Positions 1 through 8,403 of a DNA stretch of 49,014 nt are shown one piece after another (position 1 is the first letter of the stretch; each line of letters starts with the position of its first letter). The notes under the pieces were generated by a model. It was not told the DNA's origin and did not search any database. It saw nothing but the letters and a program-made list of their open reading frames with translations. The position numbers and the translations under genes were made by a program. This DNA comes from Lachnospiraceae bacterium. GTDB lineage: Bacteria; Bacillota_A; Clostridia; Lachnospirales; Lachnospiraceae. Location of the stretch: the NCBI GenBank assembly GCA_009774465.1, contig VSNT01000009.1, forward strand, positions 1-49,014, in the 5' to 3' direction.

Positions 1-689
1 TGATCCGGATCTTTTAAGGTACCAAGCTGTCCTTCCAGCAAAATGGTTTTCCCTTCTTTGAGCGCCCGATCCAGATACAGAGACACATTGCAAACATAAG
101 GCTCCACCATTTTTTTATATTCATGCAGTGTTTCAAGCAGTTCCTCCGGATCAATTAAAGGCTTATGATACATATGCTGGAACAAAATGTTCTTCTGCTC
201 ACAAACCCGCTCCACCTTGTCCTTTAACACTTCTTCATCAAAAAGCTCACTCACCTGAAAACCGATTTTCGCATATTTATCCGAGTAAAAAGGTGCAATC
301 CCCGATTTGGTGGAACCAAAAGATTTGCCGCCAAGTCTTTCTTCTTCATACTGATCAAGCAAAATATGATAGGGCATTACCATCTGTGCTCTGTCCGATA
401 CCAGAATTTTGGGCATTGGCACATTTCTATCCGTAATAGATTTAATTTCCTTAAAAAGCAGTGGAATATTTAATGCCACTCCATTCCCGATAATACTTGT
501 GGTATGATTATAAAACACACCAGAAGGAAGTGTATGCAATGCAAATTTTCCGTATTTGTTTACAATCGTATGACCTGCATTGGCACCTCCCTGAAAACGG
601 ATAATAATATCCGCCTGCTGTGCCAGCATATCCGTTATTTTGCCTTTTCCCTCGTCACCCCAATTAGCTCCAACTACCGCTTTGACCAT
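1..689 (-). CDS. purA: Adenylosuccinate synthetase, N-terminal part (runs off the left edge)
   Basis: Reading the minus strand from the ATG at 687-689 gives a protein that opens MVKAVVGANWGDEGKGKITD, with the GDEGKGK phosphate-binding loop of adenylosuccinate synthetase, followed by the GGANAGHT segment that also lines the active site. The enzyme joins IMP and aspartate using GTP, the first committed step from IMP to AMP, in the cytoplasm. About 229 residues are present and the C-terminal half lies outside the window. The start is supported by an AGGAGG Shine-Dalgarno sequence seven to eight bases upstream. The gene is separated from the lar genes by a hairpin, so it is probably transcribed separately. 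The family call is firm. Confidence 0.95.
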   Translation of the reverse strand, partial: MVKAVVGANWGDEGKGKITDMLAQQADIIIRFQGGANAGHTIVNKYGKFALHTLPSGVFYNHTTSIIGNGVALNIPLLFKEIKSITDRNVPMPKILVSDRAQMVMPYHILLDQYEEERLGGKSFGSTKSGIAPFYSDKYAKIGFQVSELFDEEVLKDKVERVCEQKNILFQHMYHKPLIDPEELLETLHEYKKMVEPYVCNVSLYLDRALKEGKTILLEGQLGTLKDPD

Positions 690-759
690 TTTAAATTTTC
701 CTCCTGCATCCTTATGTTAAACAACAAATGTCTGGCTCCGCCAGCCATTCTTATGTTAG

Positions 760-788
760 TAAAAGCAGGTTGTAAAAACCTGCTTTTA
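760..788 (-). terminator. Hairpin terminator between the lar operon and purA
   Basis: The arms 761-770 and 778-787 are perfect 10-bp complements, extended by a T-A pair at 760/788, around a seven-base loop. Short T-rich stretches flank both sides, so it could act in either direction; its place after larE and before purA makes it the likely end of the lar transcript. The rest of the 690-894 spacer is AT-rich. A small hairpin (CTGGC/GCCAG) lies at 732-744, and I see no gene. Confidence 0.6.
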
Positions 789-894
789 TTATCAGTCTCT
801 TACTTTACGATTATACCTCAGCAGGAATCATAAGTAAAATCAATATTTATTATACGTAATATAAGTTAAATTTATATCATGGTATTCTTACATT

Positions 895-1716
895 TTAACC
901 ATCAATTCCCACATCCATGCTTCCTGAACGAAATCCTTCCAAATCCAATGTAATGTAGACAAATCCCAGCTCCTTTAGACGGACAATCAAATCCTGTCTA
1001 TGATCCAGTATTTCAGTAAAGGCTGACTCGTCCACTTCTATCCTTGCAGTTTTTCCATAAGCCCGAATTCTTACATTATGTAAACCAAAACTTTTGAGAT
1101 ATGCTTCTCCCTTTTCCACACGTTCCATATCTTCCCAGGTAAGCTCCGTTCCATAAGGAAACCTTGTTGCCAGACAGGGAGTTGATGGCTTTGAGGCAGC
1201 TTTCAAACCATATTCTAAAGCCAGCTTCCTCACTTCCTCTTTTGTAATCCCAGCTTCCGCCAGAGGGCTTTTAATTCCAAGCTCCTTAAGCGCCTTGATT
1301 CCGGGACGGTACACATGAAGATCGTCTTCGTTTGTTCCCTCTAAAATACTGCTGATTCCAAGCTCTGCTGCCAAATCCTTTATTCTCTTAAAAAGAAATT
1401 TTTTACACAGGTAGCAGCGGTTTACAGGATTATTCATAATCCCTGCTTCCTTAAGCTCGTCTATGGAAATCACAACATGCTCCACTTCCAGCTCTCTGCA
1501 TGTTCTTTTTGCTTCGTCTATTTCACCCATTGGATGAAGCCTGGTCTGCATGGAAACTGCATAAACCTTTGTTCCTTCCTTTTTCGCCATTTCACAGGCG
1601 ATTTTCAGCAAAAGTGTACTATCCACCCCTCCTGAAAAAGCAACAATCACATTCTGTCTGGCATATTCATTTATTTTTAATAGAAGTCGTTCTTTTTTTA
1701 AAGAATAATCACACAT
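895..1716 (-). CDS. larE: Sulfur transferase LarE of nickel-pincer cofactor synthesis
   Basis: The 273-residue protein has the PP-loop SGGVDS at residues 28-33, the EGTN motif near 126 and the GFRSGSM C-terminal motif of LarE. LarE adenylates the carboxylates of pyridinium-3,5-dicarboxylate mononucleotide and converts them to thiocarboxylates. In the Lactobacillus plantarum enzyme the sulfur comes from one sacrificed cysteine. Here three cysteines stand at the active-site positions: C101 and C104 (NRCYLCKK) and C181 (STPCLATR). That is the pattern known from LarE proteins that hold a [4Fe-4S] cluster and can turn over repeatedly, so I infer the cluster type. A GAGGA Shine-Dalgarno sequence precedes the ATG. 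The gene follows larC by 23 bp in the same operon. Confidence 0.93.
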   Translation of the reverse strand: MCDYSLKKERLLLKINEYARQNVIVAFSGGVDSTLLLKIACEMAKKEGTKVYAVSMQTRLHPMGEIDEAKRTCRELEVEHVVISIDELKEAGIMNNPVNRCYLCKKFLFKRIKDLAAELGISSILEGTNEDDLHVYRPGIKALKELGIKSPLAEAGITKEEVRKLALEYGLKAASKPSTPCLATRFPYGTELTWEDMERVEKGEAYLKSFGLHNVRIRAYGKTARIEVDESAFTEILDHRQDLIVRLKELGFVYITLDLEGFRSGSMDVGIDG

Positions 1717-1739
1717 AAATTCCTCATTTTGTCAAAATA

Positions 1740-3104
1740 TTATTCGCAGATATGCCTGCATTCCTCTATAATCTGTCCCAGGGAAACTCCCGCCTTTTTT
1801 GCAATTGAGGCAGCGCTGTCATATTCAGGGTAAAAACGCACCTTTCCATCAGGAAGCGTACATTTTTTCACTTTAAGCTCTCCTTCTTTCAACATCACAC
1901 TGGCATCTTCCCTCTGCAAAACAGTGCGATCCATCTTTGCCCGGCGTATCCCTATGGTAGTTGTCTCCTCAAAAATAATCTGTTCCAGCTCCCTGAGCCT
2001 GCATTCATCACAGATCACTGCCAATTCATAGGCCGGTCTGTTTTTCTTCATATAAACAGGAAGGAAATGAACATCTCTCGCACCTGCTTCCATAAGCCGG
2101 TCCATAACATACCCCAGCATTTCTCCGGTACAGTCGTCTATATTAGTTTCCAGCTTATAAATTGTATCTTTTCCCCCCTGTGCTGTACTCTTTTCATCTT
2201 CCTCTTTTTCTATCAGCATTGCCCGAAGAATACTGGGACGTTCATAGCTGCGCTTTCCTGCACCCATTCCAGTCTTTTTAATGGTAAACTGTTCCGGAAG
2301 CGCCTGTCCGGTCTTTATGGCAGCGACAATTGCTGCTCCCGTAGGCGTCACTAATTCTCCCTCCACCTGCGTCATCCTGACAGGCAGTTGATAAGTCTCC
2401 ATAATGTTAGCCACTGCCGGAACCGGTATTGGCAGAATGCCATGCTGACATCTTACTGTTCCACTCCCTTCGCATATGCCGGGAACAATCACATGATCCA
2501 CATCCAGATTATCCAGACATACTGAAACTGCGACAATGTCTACAATAGAATCCACTGCTCCCACCTCATGAAAATGCACCTGCTCCACAGAAGTTCCATG
2601 TGCTTTGGCCTCTGCCTCTGCCAAAATCTGAAAAATGCGGCAGGCTGTTGTCTTGGCGTGGTCGCTGATTCCGGCCTTTCTGATTATTGTTTCAATTTCC
2701 GGAAGTCCTCTGTGCTCATGTGGCGCATGATGCTCATGTTCCTCGTCTTTGTGATGATGATGCCCATGTACGTGCGCCGCCTCTTTGTGATGATGTCCAT
2801 GCTCATGTGCTTCGTCTCCATGATGATGGTCATGCTCATCTGCTTCGTTTCCATGATGATGCCCATGCAGATATTCCATGTCATGGTCATGATTTTCATG
2901 TTGTCTGTCCAGTTTTACATTAAAATCACAGGTGTCCAGTCCCGATTTCTTTACTCTGCTGATCTCTATTCCAAATCCCTGTACCGGAAGGCTTTCCAAT
3001 GCCTTTCTCAGTACCTTTTCATCTGCTCCCAGGTCCAATAATGCAGCTACTGTCATATCACCGCTGATTCCACTGCTGCATTCTAAATATAGTGTCTGTC
3101 CCAT
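1740..3104 (-). CDS. larC: Nickel insertion protein LarC (cyclometallase) with long His-rich segment
   Basis: The 454-residue protein opens with LYLECSSGISGDMTVAALLD, the LarC N-terminal signature, and ends with the conserved C-terminal domain containing KLETNIDDCTGEMLGYV. LarC uses CTP to insert nickel into the bis-thiocarboxylate nucleotide and form the pincer cofactor. Residues 69-131 hold 27 histidines in HDHHHGDE-like runs, placed between the N-terminal part and the HFHEVGAVDSI motif; this is very likely a nickel store or sensor segment. In L. plantarum larC needs a programmed frameshift, but here one uninterrupted frame encodes both parts. The ATG follows GGAGAGG and lies 22 bp inside the end of larB, suggesting coupled translation. 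Confidence 0.95.
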   Translation of the reverse strand: MGQTLYLECSSGISGDMTVAALLDLGADEKVLRKALESLPVQGFGIEISRVKKSGLDTCDFNVKLDRQHENHDHDMEYLHGHHHGNEADEHDHHHGDEAHEHGHHHKEAAHVHGHHHHKDEEHEHHAPHEHRGLPEIETIIRKAGISDHAKTTACRIFQILAEAEAKAHGTSVEQVHFHEVGAVDSIVDIVAVSVCLDNLDVDHVIVPGICEGSGTVRCQHGILPIPVPAVANIMETYQLPVRMTQVEGELVTPTGAAIVAAIKTGQALPEQFTIKKTGMGAGKRSYERPSILRAMLIEKEEDEKSTAQGGKDTIYKLETNIDDCTGEMLGYVMDRLMEAGARDVHFLPVYMKKNRPAYELAVICDECRLRELEQIIFEETTTIGIRRAKMDRTVLQREDASVMLKEGELKVKKCTLPDGKVRFYPEYDSAASIAKKAGVSLGQIIEECRHICE

Positions 3105-3856
3105 TTTATCCTCTCCAAATATCCAAGTCTGTTAATCTGCGTCGCAATATAACCGGCGCCATAACCATTGTCAATATTGACCACAGCAATCCCATTTGCA
3201 CAGGAATTAATCATGGTAAGAAGCGCCGAAAGACCGTTTAAACTTGCCCCGTAGCCTACGGAAGTGGGGACTGCAATAACCGGCCTGCTGACAAGCCCTC
3301 CGATTACACTTGCCAGGGCGCCCTCCATTCCGGCAACTGCAATCACACAGTTGGCTTCCTGTATTTCATCCAGCTTGGACAAAAGCCTGTGAAGTCCGCT
3401 GACTCCCACATCATAAATTCTTTCAACGTTAGAACCAAAGTACTCCGCTGTCTGAGCAGCTTCTTCCGCCACCGGAATATCTGCCGTGCCTGCTGTACAG
3501 ACTGTTATTTTCCCCTGACGTATCTTCCCTTCCTTTTCCACCTTAAGAATATGGGATACTTCATCAAAAGATACCTGAGGCAGCACTTCTTTTACCAGCT
3601 CATATTGAGCAACCTGTGCTCTGGTTCCAAGCACTTCACCATTTTCCTCATACAGTCTCTTAAAAATACTTACAAGATATTGATCCGGTTTTCCACTGCA
3701 GAATACCACCTCCGGAAATCCGGAACGCATCTGCCTGTGGGTATCCAGCTTGGCATATCCAAGCTCCTCAAAGGGCTGCTTTTTAAAATATTTTTCCGCC
3801 TCTTCTATCGAAATGATACCTGCTTTTACCTGCTCTAATACCTCTCTTGCTTCCAC
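3083..3856 (-). CDS. larB: Nicotinate dinucleotide carboxylase LarB
   Basis: The 257-residue protein has an AIR-carboxylase-like C-terminal domain with GTADIPVAEEA, VAGMEGALASVIGGL and VPTSVGYGASLNGL, the conserved LarB signatures. LarB carboxylates the pyridinium ring of nicotinic acid adenine dinucleotide and cleaves its phosphoanhydride, giving the substrate of LarE. The only start that agrees with the frame is GTG at 3854-3856, preceded by GGAGG; a nearby ATG is out of frame. It is the first gene of larB-larC-larE. No larA-type racemase gene is present on either side, so the client enzyme is elsewhere in the genome. Confidence 0.93.
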   Translation of the reverse strand: MEAREVLEQVKAGIISIEEAEKYFKKQPFEELGYAKLDTHRQMRSGFPEVVFCSGKPDQYLVSIFKRLYEENGEVLGTRAQVAQYELVKEVLPQVSFDEVSHILKVEKEGKIRQGKITVCTAGTADIPVAEEAAQTAEYFGSNVERIYDVGVSGLHRLLSKLDEIQEANCVIAVAGMEGALASVIGGLVSRPVIAVPTSVGYGASLNGLSALLTMINSCANGIAVVNIDNGYGAGYIATQINRLGYLERIKWDRHYI

Positions 3857-3896
3857 TCAAATTCCTCCATAAAAATATTTTTCTTTTTTATTGCTT

Positions 3897-3932
3897 TAAA
3901 GGCATTCAAACCAACAGGCTTGAATGCCTTTA
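3897..3932 (-). terminator. Terminator downstream of ilvE
   Basis: A perfect 12-bp stem (3898-3909 with 3920-3931) plus one outer T-A pair surrounds a 10-base loop. It lies after the ilvE stop and before larB, and the minus-strand exit is T-rich. I therefore read it as the ilvE terminator; the lar promoter should lie close by. Confidence 0.7.
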
Positions 3933-4024
3933 TATAAGGATGCTGCAGCGCACAACATCCATTGTTTCACATAAAGATGTTCAGCCGCATAAAGCAGCAA
4001 TCTTTCTTATCTGCGCTTTCACGA

Positions 4025-5050
4025 TCAGCCTGCTTCCACAACCCATCCTTCCGGTGCCTTGATGGTTCCCATCTGGATGCCTGTAAGCGTTTCATATAAT
4101 TTCCTGGTAACAGGCCCCATTTCTGTCATGCCGCTGGAAAAGCAGATTTCTTTGCCATGATCCACGATTTTCCCTACCGGAGAAATTACCGCCGCTGTAC
4201 CGCATAAGCCGCACTCGGCAAAATCATTCAATTCCTCCAGATAAATTTCTCTCTCCTCAGCTTCCAGTCCCAGATATTCCCTTGCAACCTGTACCAGAGA
4301 ACGCCTTGTAATAGAAGGAAGAATACTGCCCGACTTAGGCGTCACTACCTTTCCCTCTTTTGTGACAAACAGGAAATTAGCGCCTCCTGTCTCTTCCACC
4401 TTTGTTCTGGTAGCTGCATCCAAATACATATTTTCATCATACCCCTGCTTATGAGCATCCACAATTGCATGAAGACTCATTGCATAATTCAGTCCTGCTT
4501 TAATATGTCCTGTGCCATTGGGAGCTGCCCTGTCAAAATCACTGACTCTGATAGTCAATGGTTTAACTCCACCTTTAAAATAAGGCCCTACCGGAGTGGT
4601 AAACACTCTGAATTGATATTCATCTGCCGGCTTAACGCCAATCACAGGATTACTTCCAAACATATAAGGGCGCACATATAAAGTTGCACCACTTCCATAA
4701 GGAGGCACATAGGCTTCATTTGCCTTGATGGTTTTAAGCACTGCTTCTACAAATTTTTCCTTAGGAAAAACCGGCATTTCCAGTCTTGCCGCACTTTGTT
4801 CCATTCTCTCTGCGTTTAAATCAGGACGGAACGTAACTGTTCGGCCATCTGCTGTAGTATAAGCCTTCATTCCCTCAAAAATTGTCTGTGCATACTGCAG
4901 AACACCGGCACATTCATTGATTACCACATTTGCATCTTCTGTTAAAGCGCCTTCTTCCCATGCGCCATTCTTATAGTCAGCTACAAATCTGTAGTCTGTC
5001 TTTACGTAATCAAATCCAAGATTTGACCAGTCAATATTTTTCTTCTCCAT
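4025..5050 (-). CDS. ilvE: Branched-chain amino acid aminotransferase
   Basis: The 341-residue protein is a class IV PLP aminotransferase of the branched-chain type. The PLP lysine sits in GHIKAGLNYAMS, and GGANFLFV and the SILPSITRRS segment match the family. It transfers the amino group between glutamate and the 2-oxo acids of leucine, isoleucine and valine, the last step of their synthesis. The length is usual for the family. It has its own promoter just upstream and a terminator just downstream, so it is probably a single-gene unit. No T-box or leader peptide was recognised in the short leader. Confidence 0.93.
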   Translation of the reverse strand: MEKKNIDWSNLGFDYVKTDYRFVADYKNGAWEEGALTEDANVVINECAGVLQYAQTIFEGMKAYTTADGRTVTFRPDLNAERMEQSAARLEMPVFPKEKFVEAVLKTIKANEAYVPPYGSGATLYVRPYMFGSNPVIGVKPADEYQFRVFTTPVGPYFKGGVKPLTIRVSDFDRAAPNGTGHIKAGLNYAMSLHAIVDAHKQGYDENMYLDAATRTKVEETGGANFLFVTKEGKVVTPKSGSILPSITRRSLVQVAREYLGLEAEEREIYLEELNDFAECGLCGTAAVISPVGKIVDHGKEICFSSGMTEMGPVTRKLYETLTGIQMGTIKAPEGWVVEAG

Positions 5051-5082
5051 CCCTTTGTGCTCCTTACAAACTTTTGTTTTTT

Positions 5083-5111
5083 ATTATTATACTTTTTATG
5101 TGAAAAGTCAA
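5083..5111 (-). promoter_or_regulatory. Sigma-A promoter of ilvE
   Basis: On the minus strand TTGACT (5106-5111) is followed after 17 bases by AATAAT (5083-5088), with an overlapping TATAAT three bases nearer. It lies 33-61 bases upstream of the ilvE start, leaving a short leader with no room for a large riboswitch. Confidence 0.7.
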
Positions 5112-5175
5112 TAGACGCGTTTGCTCCTGCCTTTATGCGTTCTCACAGACCTTGCAGCAAATGCAGCGTCCTTGG

Positions 5176-5673
5176 CTAAACTGTTACGGTGCGTTCATAC
5201 TTTAAAAAGTGATAGGTAATGTCAAAGTAGGTCTGCTCCTCAGAATCTGCTGTAATCTCCCATTCAGGCATCTTATCAAGATCCGGGAAATATGCATCTG
5301 CAGTGTAGCCATAATCAATTTTTGTCACATGGGCTACGTCACAGTAGGGAAGCATTTGTCTGTAAATGCTTTCTCCTCCTATAATATAAATATCTTCCGT
5401 ATTATATTTTTCCAATTCCTTAAGCAGCTCCTCCACGCTGTGGACTACCACTGCATCCTTCACCTGATAAGATGGATTTGTTGATAAAATAATATTGGTC
5501 CGGTTTTTAAGGGGAAGCCCCTGAGGAAAGGTTTCCAGGGTTTTTCTTCCCAACACCACTACCTTTCCGGTGGTCTCCTGACGGAACATTTTCTGATCAG
5601 CCGGAATTCTGATTAAAAGATCATTTTTGTTTCCGATGCCCCAGTTTTCATCTACTGCAACAATTAAATTCAT
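5176..5673 (-). CDS. folA: Dihydrofolate reductase
   Basis: The 165-residue protein opens MNLIVAVDENWGIGNKNDLL and carries the family motifs GRKTLETFP and IYIIGGESIYRQML. It reduces dihydrofolate to tetrahydrofolate with NADPH. The gene starts 20 bp after the thyA stop on the same strand, so both are almost certainly on one mRNA. That arrangement makes sense because ThyA converts methylene-tetrahydrofolate to dihydrofolate, which FolA regenerates. Length and all visible motifs are normal. Confidence 0.95.
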   Translation of the reverse strand: MNLIVAVDENWGIGNKNDLLIRIPADQKMFRQETTGKVVVLGRKTLETFPQGLPLKNRTNIILSTNPSYQVKDAVVVHSVEELLKELEKYNTEDIYIIGGESIYRQMLPYCDVAHVTKIDYGYTADAYFPDLDKMPEWEITADSEEQTYFDITYHFLKYERTVTV

Positions 5674-5693
5674 CTGCCTTTTATCCTTTCTGT

Positions 5694-6542
5694 CTATATG
5701 GCAACAGGAATATTTTTAATCTGTTCTCCTGTCAGATAGTTTTCTACTTTTACGTCGTCTCTGGTAAACTGATAAAAATCCCTGATTTCAGGATTCAGCC
5801 AAAAGGAAGGAGCCGGATAAGGCTTCCTATCAATTAATTCCTTTACCAGCGGAATATGTCTGTCATAAATATGTGCATCCGCAATCACATGCACAAGTTC
5901 TCCCACATTCATATCACACACCTGCGCCAGCATATGAACCAGCACCGCATACTGCACAACATTCCAATTGTTGGCTGTAAGCACGTCCTGAGAGCGCTGA
6001 TTCAAAATGGCATTTAAAGTAAGCCTGTCCTCCCCCTTTTTCTGGGTAACATTAAAAGTCATACTGTAAGCACAGGGGTACAGATTCATTTCGTGCAGGT
6101 CCTGATGCACATAAATATTGGTCATAATCCTTCTGCTGAATGGATTATTTTTCAGATCAAAGATCACCCTGTCTACCTGATCCATCATTCCTTCCTTATA
6201 TTGATGCTTCACCTGCATCTGATACCCATATGCTTTTCCTATGGAGCCTTCCTCATCCGCCCATTCATCCCAGATATGACTGTGAAGATCATGAATATTA
6301 TTGGACTTCTGCTGCCAGATCCAGAGCATTTCATCTGTAGCGCTCTTAAGGGCCGTCCTCCGAAGTGTCATAATAGGGAATTCTTCAGAAAGGTCATACC
6401 TGTTAACCACTCCGAATTTTTTAATCGTGTATGCAGACGTGCCATCCTCCCAATGAGGACGAACCTTCTCCCCCTCCGTACTGGTTCCGTTATTCAGAAT
6501 ATCTCTGCACATAGCTATAAAAATTTCATCAGCCCTGCTCAT
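5694..6542 (-). CDS. thyA: Thymidylate synthase (Bacillus ThyA type)
   Basis: The protein of about 282 residues methylates dUMP to dTMP using methylene-tetrahydrofolate. The phosphate-binding pair RR is in FSRRIMTN, the nucleophile is in LYPCAYSMTF (Cys157), RSQD follows, and HIYDRH supplies the His and Tyr of the nucleotide site. The usual His after the catalytic Cys (PCH) is Ala, as in the Bacillus subtilis ThyA group, whose overall sequence this resembles; it is therefore likely active. I choose the ATG at 6540-6542 because AGGAG lies seven bases upstream; an in-frame GTG two codons earlier overlaps that spacing. It heads the thyA-folA operon. Confidence 0.93.
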   Translation of the reverse strand: MSRADEIFIAMCRDILNNGTSTEGEKVRPHWEDGTSAYTIKKFGVVNRYDLSEEFPIMTLRRTALKSATDEMLWIWQQKSNNIHDLHSHIWDEWADEEGSIGKAYGYQMQVKHQYKEGMMDQVDRVIFDLKNNPFSRRIMTNIYVHQDLHEMNLYPCAYSMTFNVTQKKGEDRLTLNAILNQRSQDVLTANNWNVVQYAVLVHMLAQVCDMNVGELVHVIADAHIYDRHIPLVKELIDRKPYPAPSFWLNPEIRDFYQFTRDDVKVENYLTGEQIKNIPVAI

Positions 6543-6581
6543 GCCCACTCTCCTTCGTCATTTTTTCTAAATATCAAAAGT

Positions 6582-6644
6582 ATGCAGAAAATGCCCGCCA
6601 GCGGGCCCAAACAATGGAAGAATCGCTTCCTTTGCGATTCTTCC
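6582..6644. repeat. Two hairpins in the thyA leader
   Basis: A GC-rich hairpin (GCCCGC/GCGGGC, about 6593-6606) is followed by a perfect 11-bp stem (6616-6626 with 6634-6644, seven-base loop). The 16 bases at 6582-6597 are repeated exactly at 6704-6719. They lie between the upstream terminator and thyA, so they would be in the thyA leader if transcription starts above them. I recognise no known RNA family. Confidence 0.55.
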
Positions 6645-6708
6645 GGTGTGAAACTTAGAAAATCTTAAGCAACATTTTAAACTGCTATACAGCAATAAAA
6701 CACATGCA

Positions 6709-6734
6709 GAAAATGCCCGTTAGCGGGCATTTTC
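6709..6734 (-). terminator. Terminator of the metallo-hydrolase operon
   Basis: A perfect 11-bp stem (6709-6719 with 6724-6734) closes a four-base loop and ends in four T on either strand. It follows the stop of the metallo-hydrolase gene. An imperfect stem of about 15 bp (6748-6789) stands between that stop codon and this terminator. Confidence 0.75.
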
Positions 6735-6790
6735 ATATATGAGACTTAGAATTTCTTAGGCGGCGTACCTTGACGCCTTAGAAATTCTTC

Positions 6791-8389
6791 TCATATTTCC
6801 CACTTATCACAAAGGGAATTAATCTGATCCGCAAACCTTGCAAGATCTTTATTGGAACTGCCCTCGTTCTTTTGAATCACTGCAAGGAGTCTGTGCCCTG
6901 CCGCGCGCAGACGGGCAAATACATCAGATACCGTCTTAGTCTTTTTGCGTACTGGAATGGGCACTGCCTCATATTCCAGTTTATTTGTAATCAGATTAAA
7001 CTCCGTACCGCTGTAAGGCGCGTACGCCTTGATTCCATACTCCACCTGGAGGCATTCTGCAAATGACTTACACACCGAATCCTCCCCGTGCACAATAAAT
7101 ACACGCCTTGGCTTTTCCTTAAAGGCAGTAATCCATTCAATCAGTCCGCTTTTGTCAGCATGGCCGGAAAGTCCTACAAGCGTCTTAATAGATGCATGCA
7201 CGTCTATGGTTTCCCCAAACAGCTTCACCTCCTGCACCCCTTCTATCAAAACTCTTCCCAGCGTGCCTACCGCCTGATAGCCTACAAAAAGAATGGTACA
7301 TTCGGGCCTCCATAAATTATGCTTTAAATGATGCCTGATCCGCCCTGCCTCACACATGCCGGAAGCAGAAATAATTACCTTGGGCGTGGTTTCAAAGTTA
7401 ATAGCCTTTGACTCGTCACTGGTTATGGACAGGCGCAGTCCCGGAAATGAGATGGGATTAATCCCTTTTTTCACCAGAGCCATAGCCTCCTCGTCAAAGC
7501 AGCTGTTTTCATTTTTATGAAAAATACCGGTAGCTTCCACTGCCAGCGGACTGTCCACATAGACAGGAAAATTATAATGATTCTTTACCAACCCGTCTTC
7601 CTTTATTTTGCGCAGAAAATATAAAATTTCCTGGGTTCTTCCCACTGCAAAGGAAGGAATTACCACATTTCCGCCTCTGTCAAAGGTTTCCTGCAAAATG
7701 GCTGCCAGTTCCTTTACATAATCCGGATGTTTGCTGGAGTGCAGCCTGTCCCCATAGGTGGATTCCATCACCACATAATCCGCTTCTTCTGTCATACTGG
7801 GTGATTTGATTAAAGGATGATCCTTATTTCCAATATCCCCTGAAAAAACGATTTTTTTAGTAATATTTTCTTCCGTTGCCCACACTTCAATGCTGGCAGA
7901 ACCTAAAAGATGCCCCACATCCGTAAACCGGATCTGTATCCCCTCACAGAGTGTTATCAACTCATCATATGCACAGGGAACAATTCTTTTAATTGCCGCG
8001 TCCGCATCCTGCATGGTATATTCCGGCTCACTTACCTCAATTCCCTTACTGCGTTTTGCCTTCCGGTTTTTCCATTCCGCTTCCTGCATTTGAATATGGG
8101 CACAGTCCCGAAGCATAATGCTGCAAAGATCTGCAGATGCCTGCGTCGTAAAGATCTGTCCCCGAAATCCCCTTGCTGCCAGTCTTGGTATCATGCCTGA
8201 ATGATCGATATGGGCATGAGTTAAAAGCACATAATCAATCAACGCTTCCTGCACCGGAAGTTCACAGTTTTCAAAGGAATTTATCCCCTGTTCCATACCA
8301 TAATCCACCAGAATATGCTTTCCGCAGGCATTCAAATAATGACAGCTTCCTGTTACCTCATGAGCTGCTCCCACAAAAGTAAGTTTCAT
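6791..8389 (-). CDS. Beta-CASP metallo-beta-lactamase-fold hydrolase
   Basis: The protein of about 532 residues has the metal-binding motif THAHIDHSG, further metal ligands around DVGHLLGSAS and FSGDIG, the beta-CASP part with VVMESTYGDR and SPLAVEATGIF, and the C-terminal RMMBL motifs SGMCEAGRIRHHL, GLSGHAD and FIVHGE. Such proteins are zinc-dependent nucleases acting mostly on RNA, related to CPSF-73 and RNase J. A Lys-rich C-terminal tail of about 60 residues is specific to this subgroup. The start at 8387-8389 is favoured over an in-frame ATG 18 bases upstream because GGAGG fits it. The target RNA cannot be told from sequence. It follows a small Rossmann-like gene in the same operon. Confidence 0.88.
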   Translation of the reverse strand: MKLTFVGAAHEVTGSCHYLNACGKHILVDYGMEQGINSFENCELPVQEALIDYVLLTHAHIDHSGMIPRLAARGFRGQIFTTQASADLCSIMLRDCAHIQMQEAEWKNRKAKRSKGIEVSEPEYTMQDADAAIKRIVPCAYDELITLCEGIQIRFTDVGHLLGSASIEVWATEENITKKIVFSGDIGNKDHPLIKSPSMTEEADYVVMESTYGDRLHSSKHPDYVKELAAILQETFDRGGNVVIPSFAVGRTQEILYFLRKIKEDGLVKNHYNFPVYVDSPLAVEATGIFHKNENSCFDEEAMALVKKGINPISFPGLRLSITSDESKAINFETTPKVIISASGMCEAGRIRHHLKHNLWRPECTILFVGYQAVGTLGRVLIEGVQEVKLFGETIDVHASIKTLVGLSGHADKSGLIEWITAFKEKPRRVFIVHGEDSVCKSFAECLQVEYGIKAYAPYSGTEFNLITNKLEYEAVPIPVRKKTKTVSDVFARLRAAGHRLLAVIQKNEGSSNKDLARFADQINSLCDKWEI

Positions 8390-8403
8390 TCTGCTCCCTC
8401 CGA

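Noticed and set aside
2568..3041. Long Met/His-rich frames opposite and beside larC.
   Set aside because: They arise from the His-codon repeats of larC read in other frames and have no ribosome sites or family features.
5694..6542. ThyA lacks the His after the catalytic Cys (PCA instead of PCH), suggesting an inactive or new enzyme.
   Set aside because: The Bacillus subtilis ThyA group also lacks this His and is active; the other catalytic residues are present.
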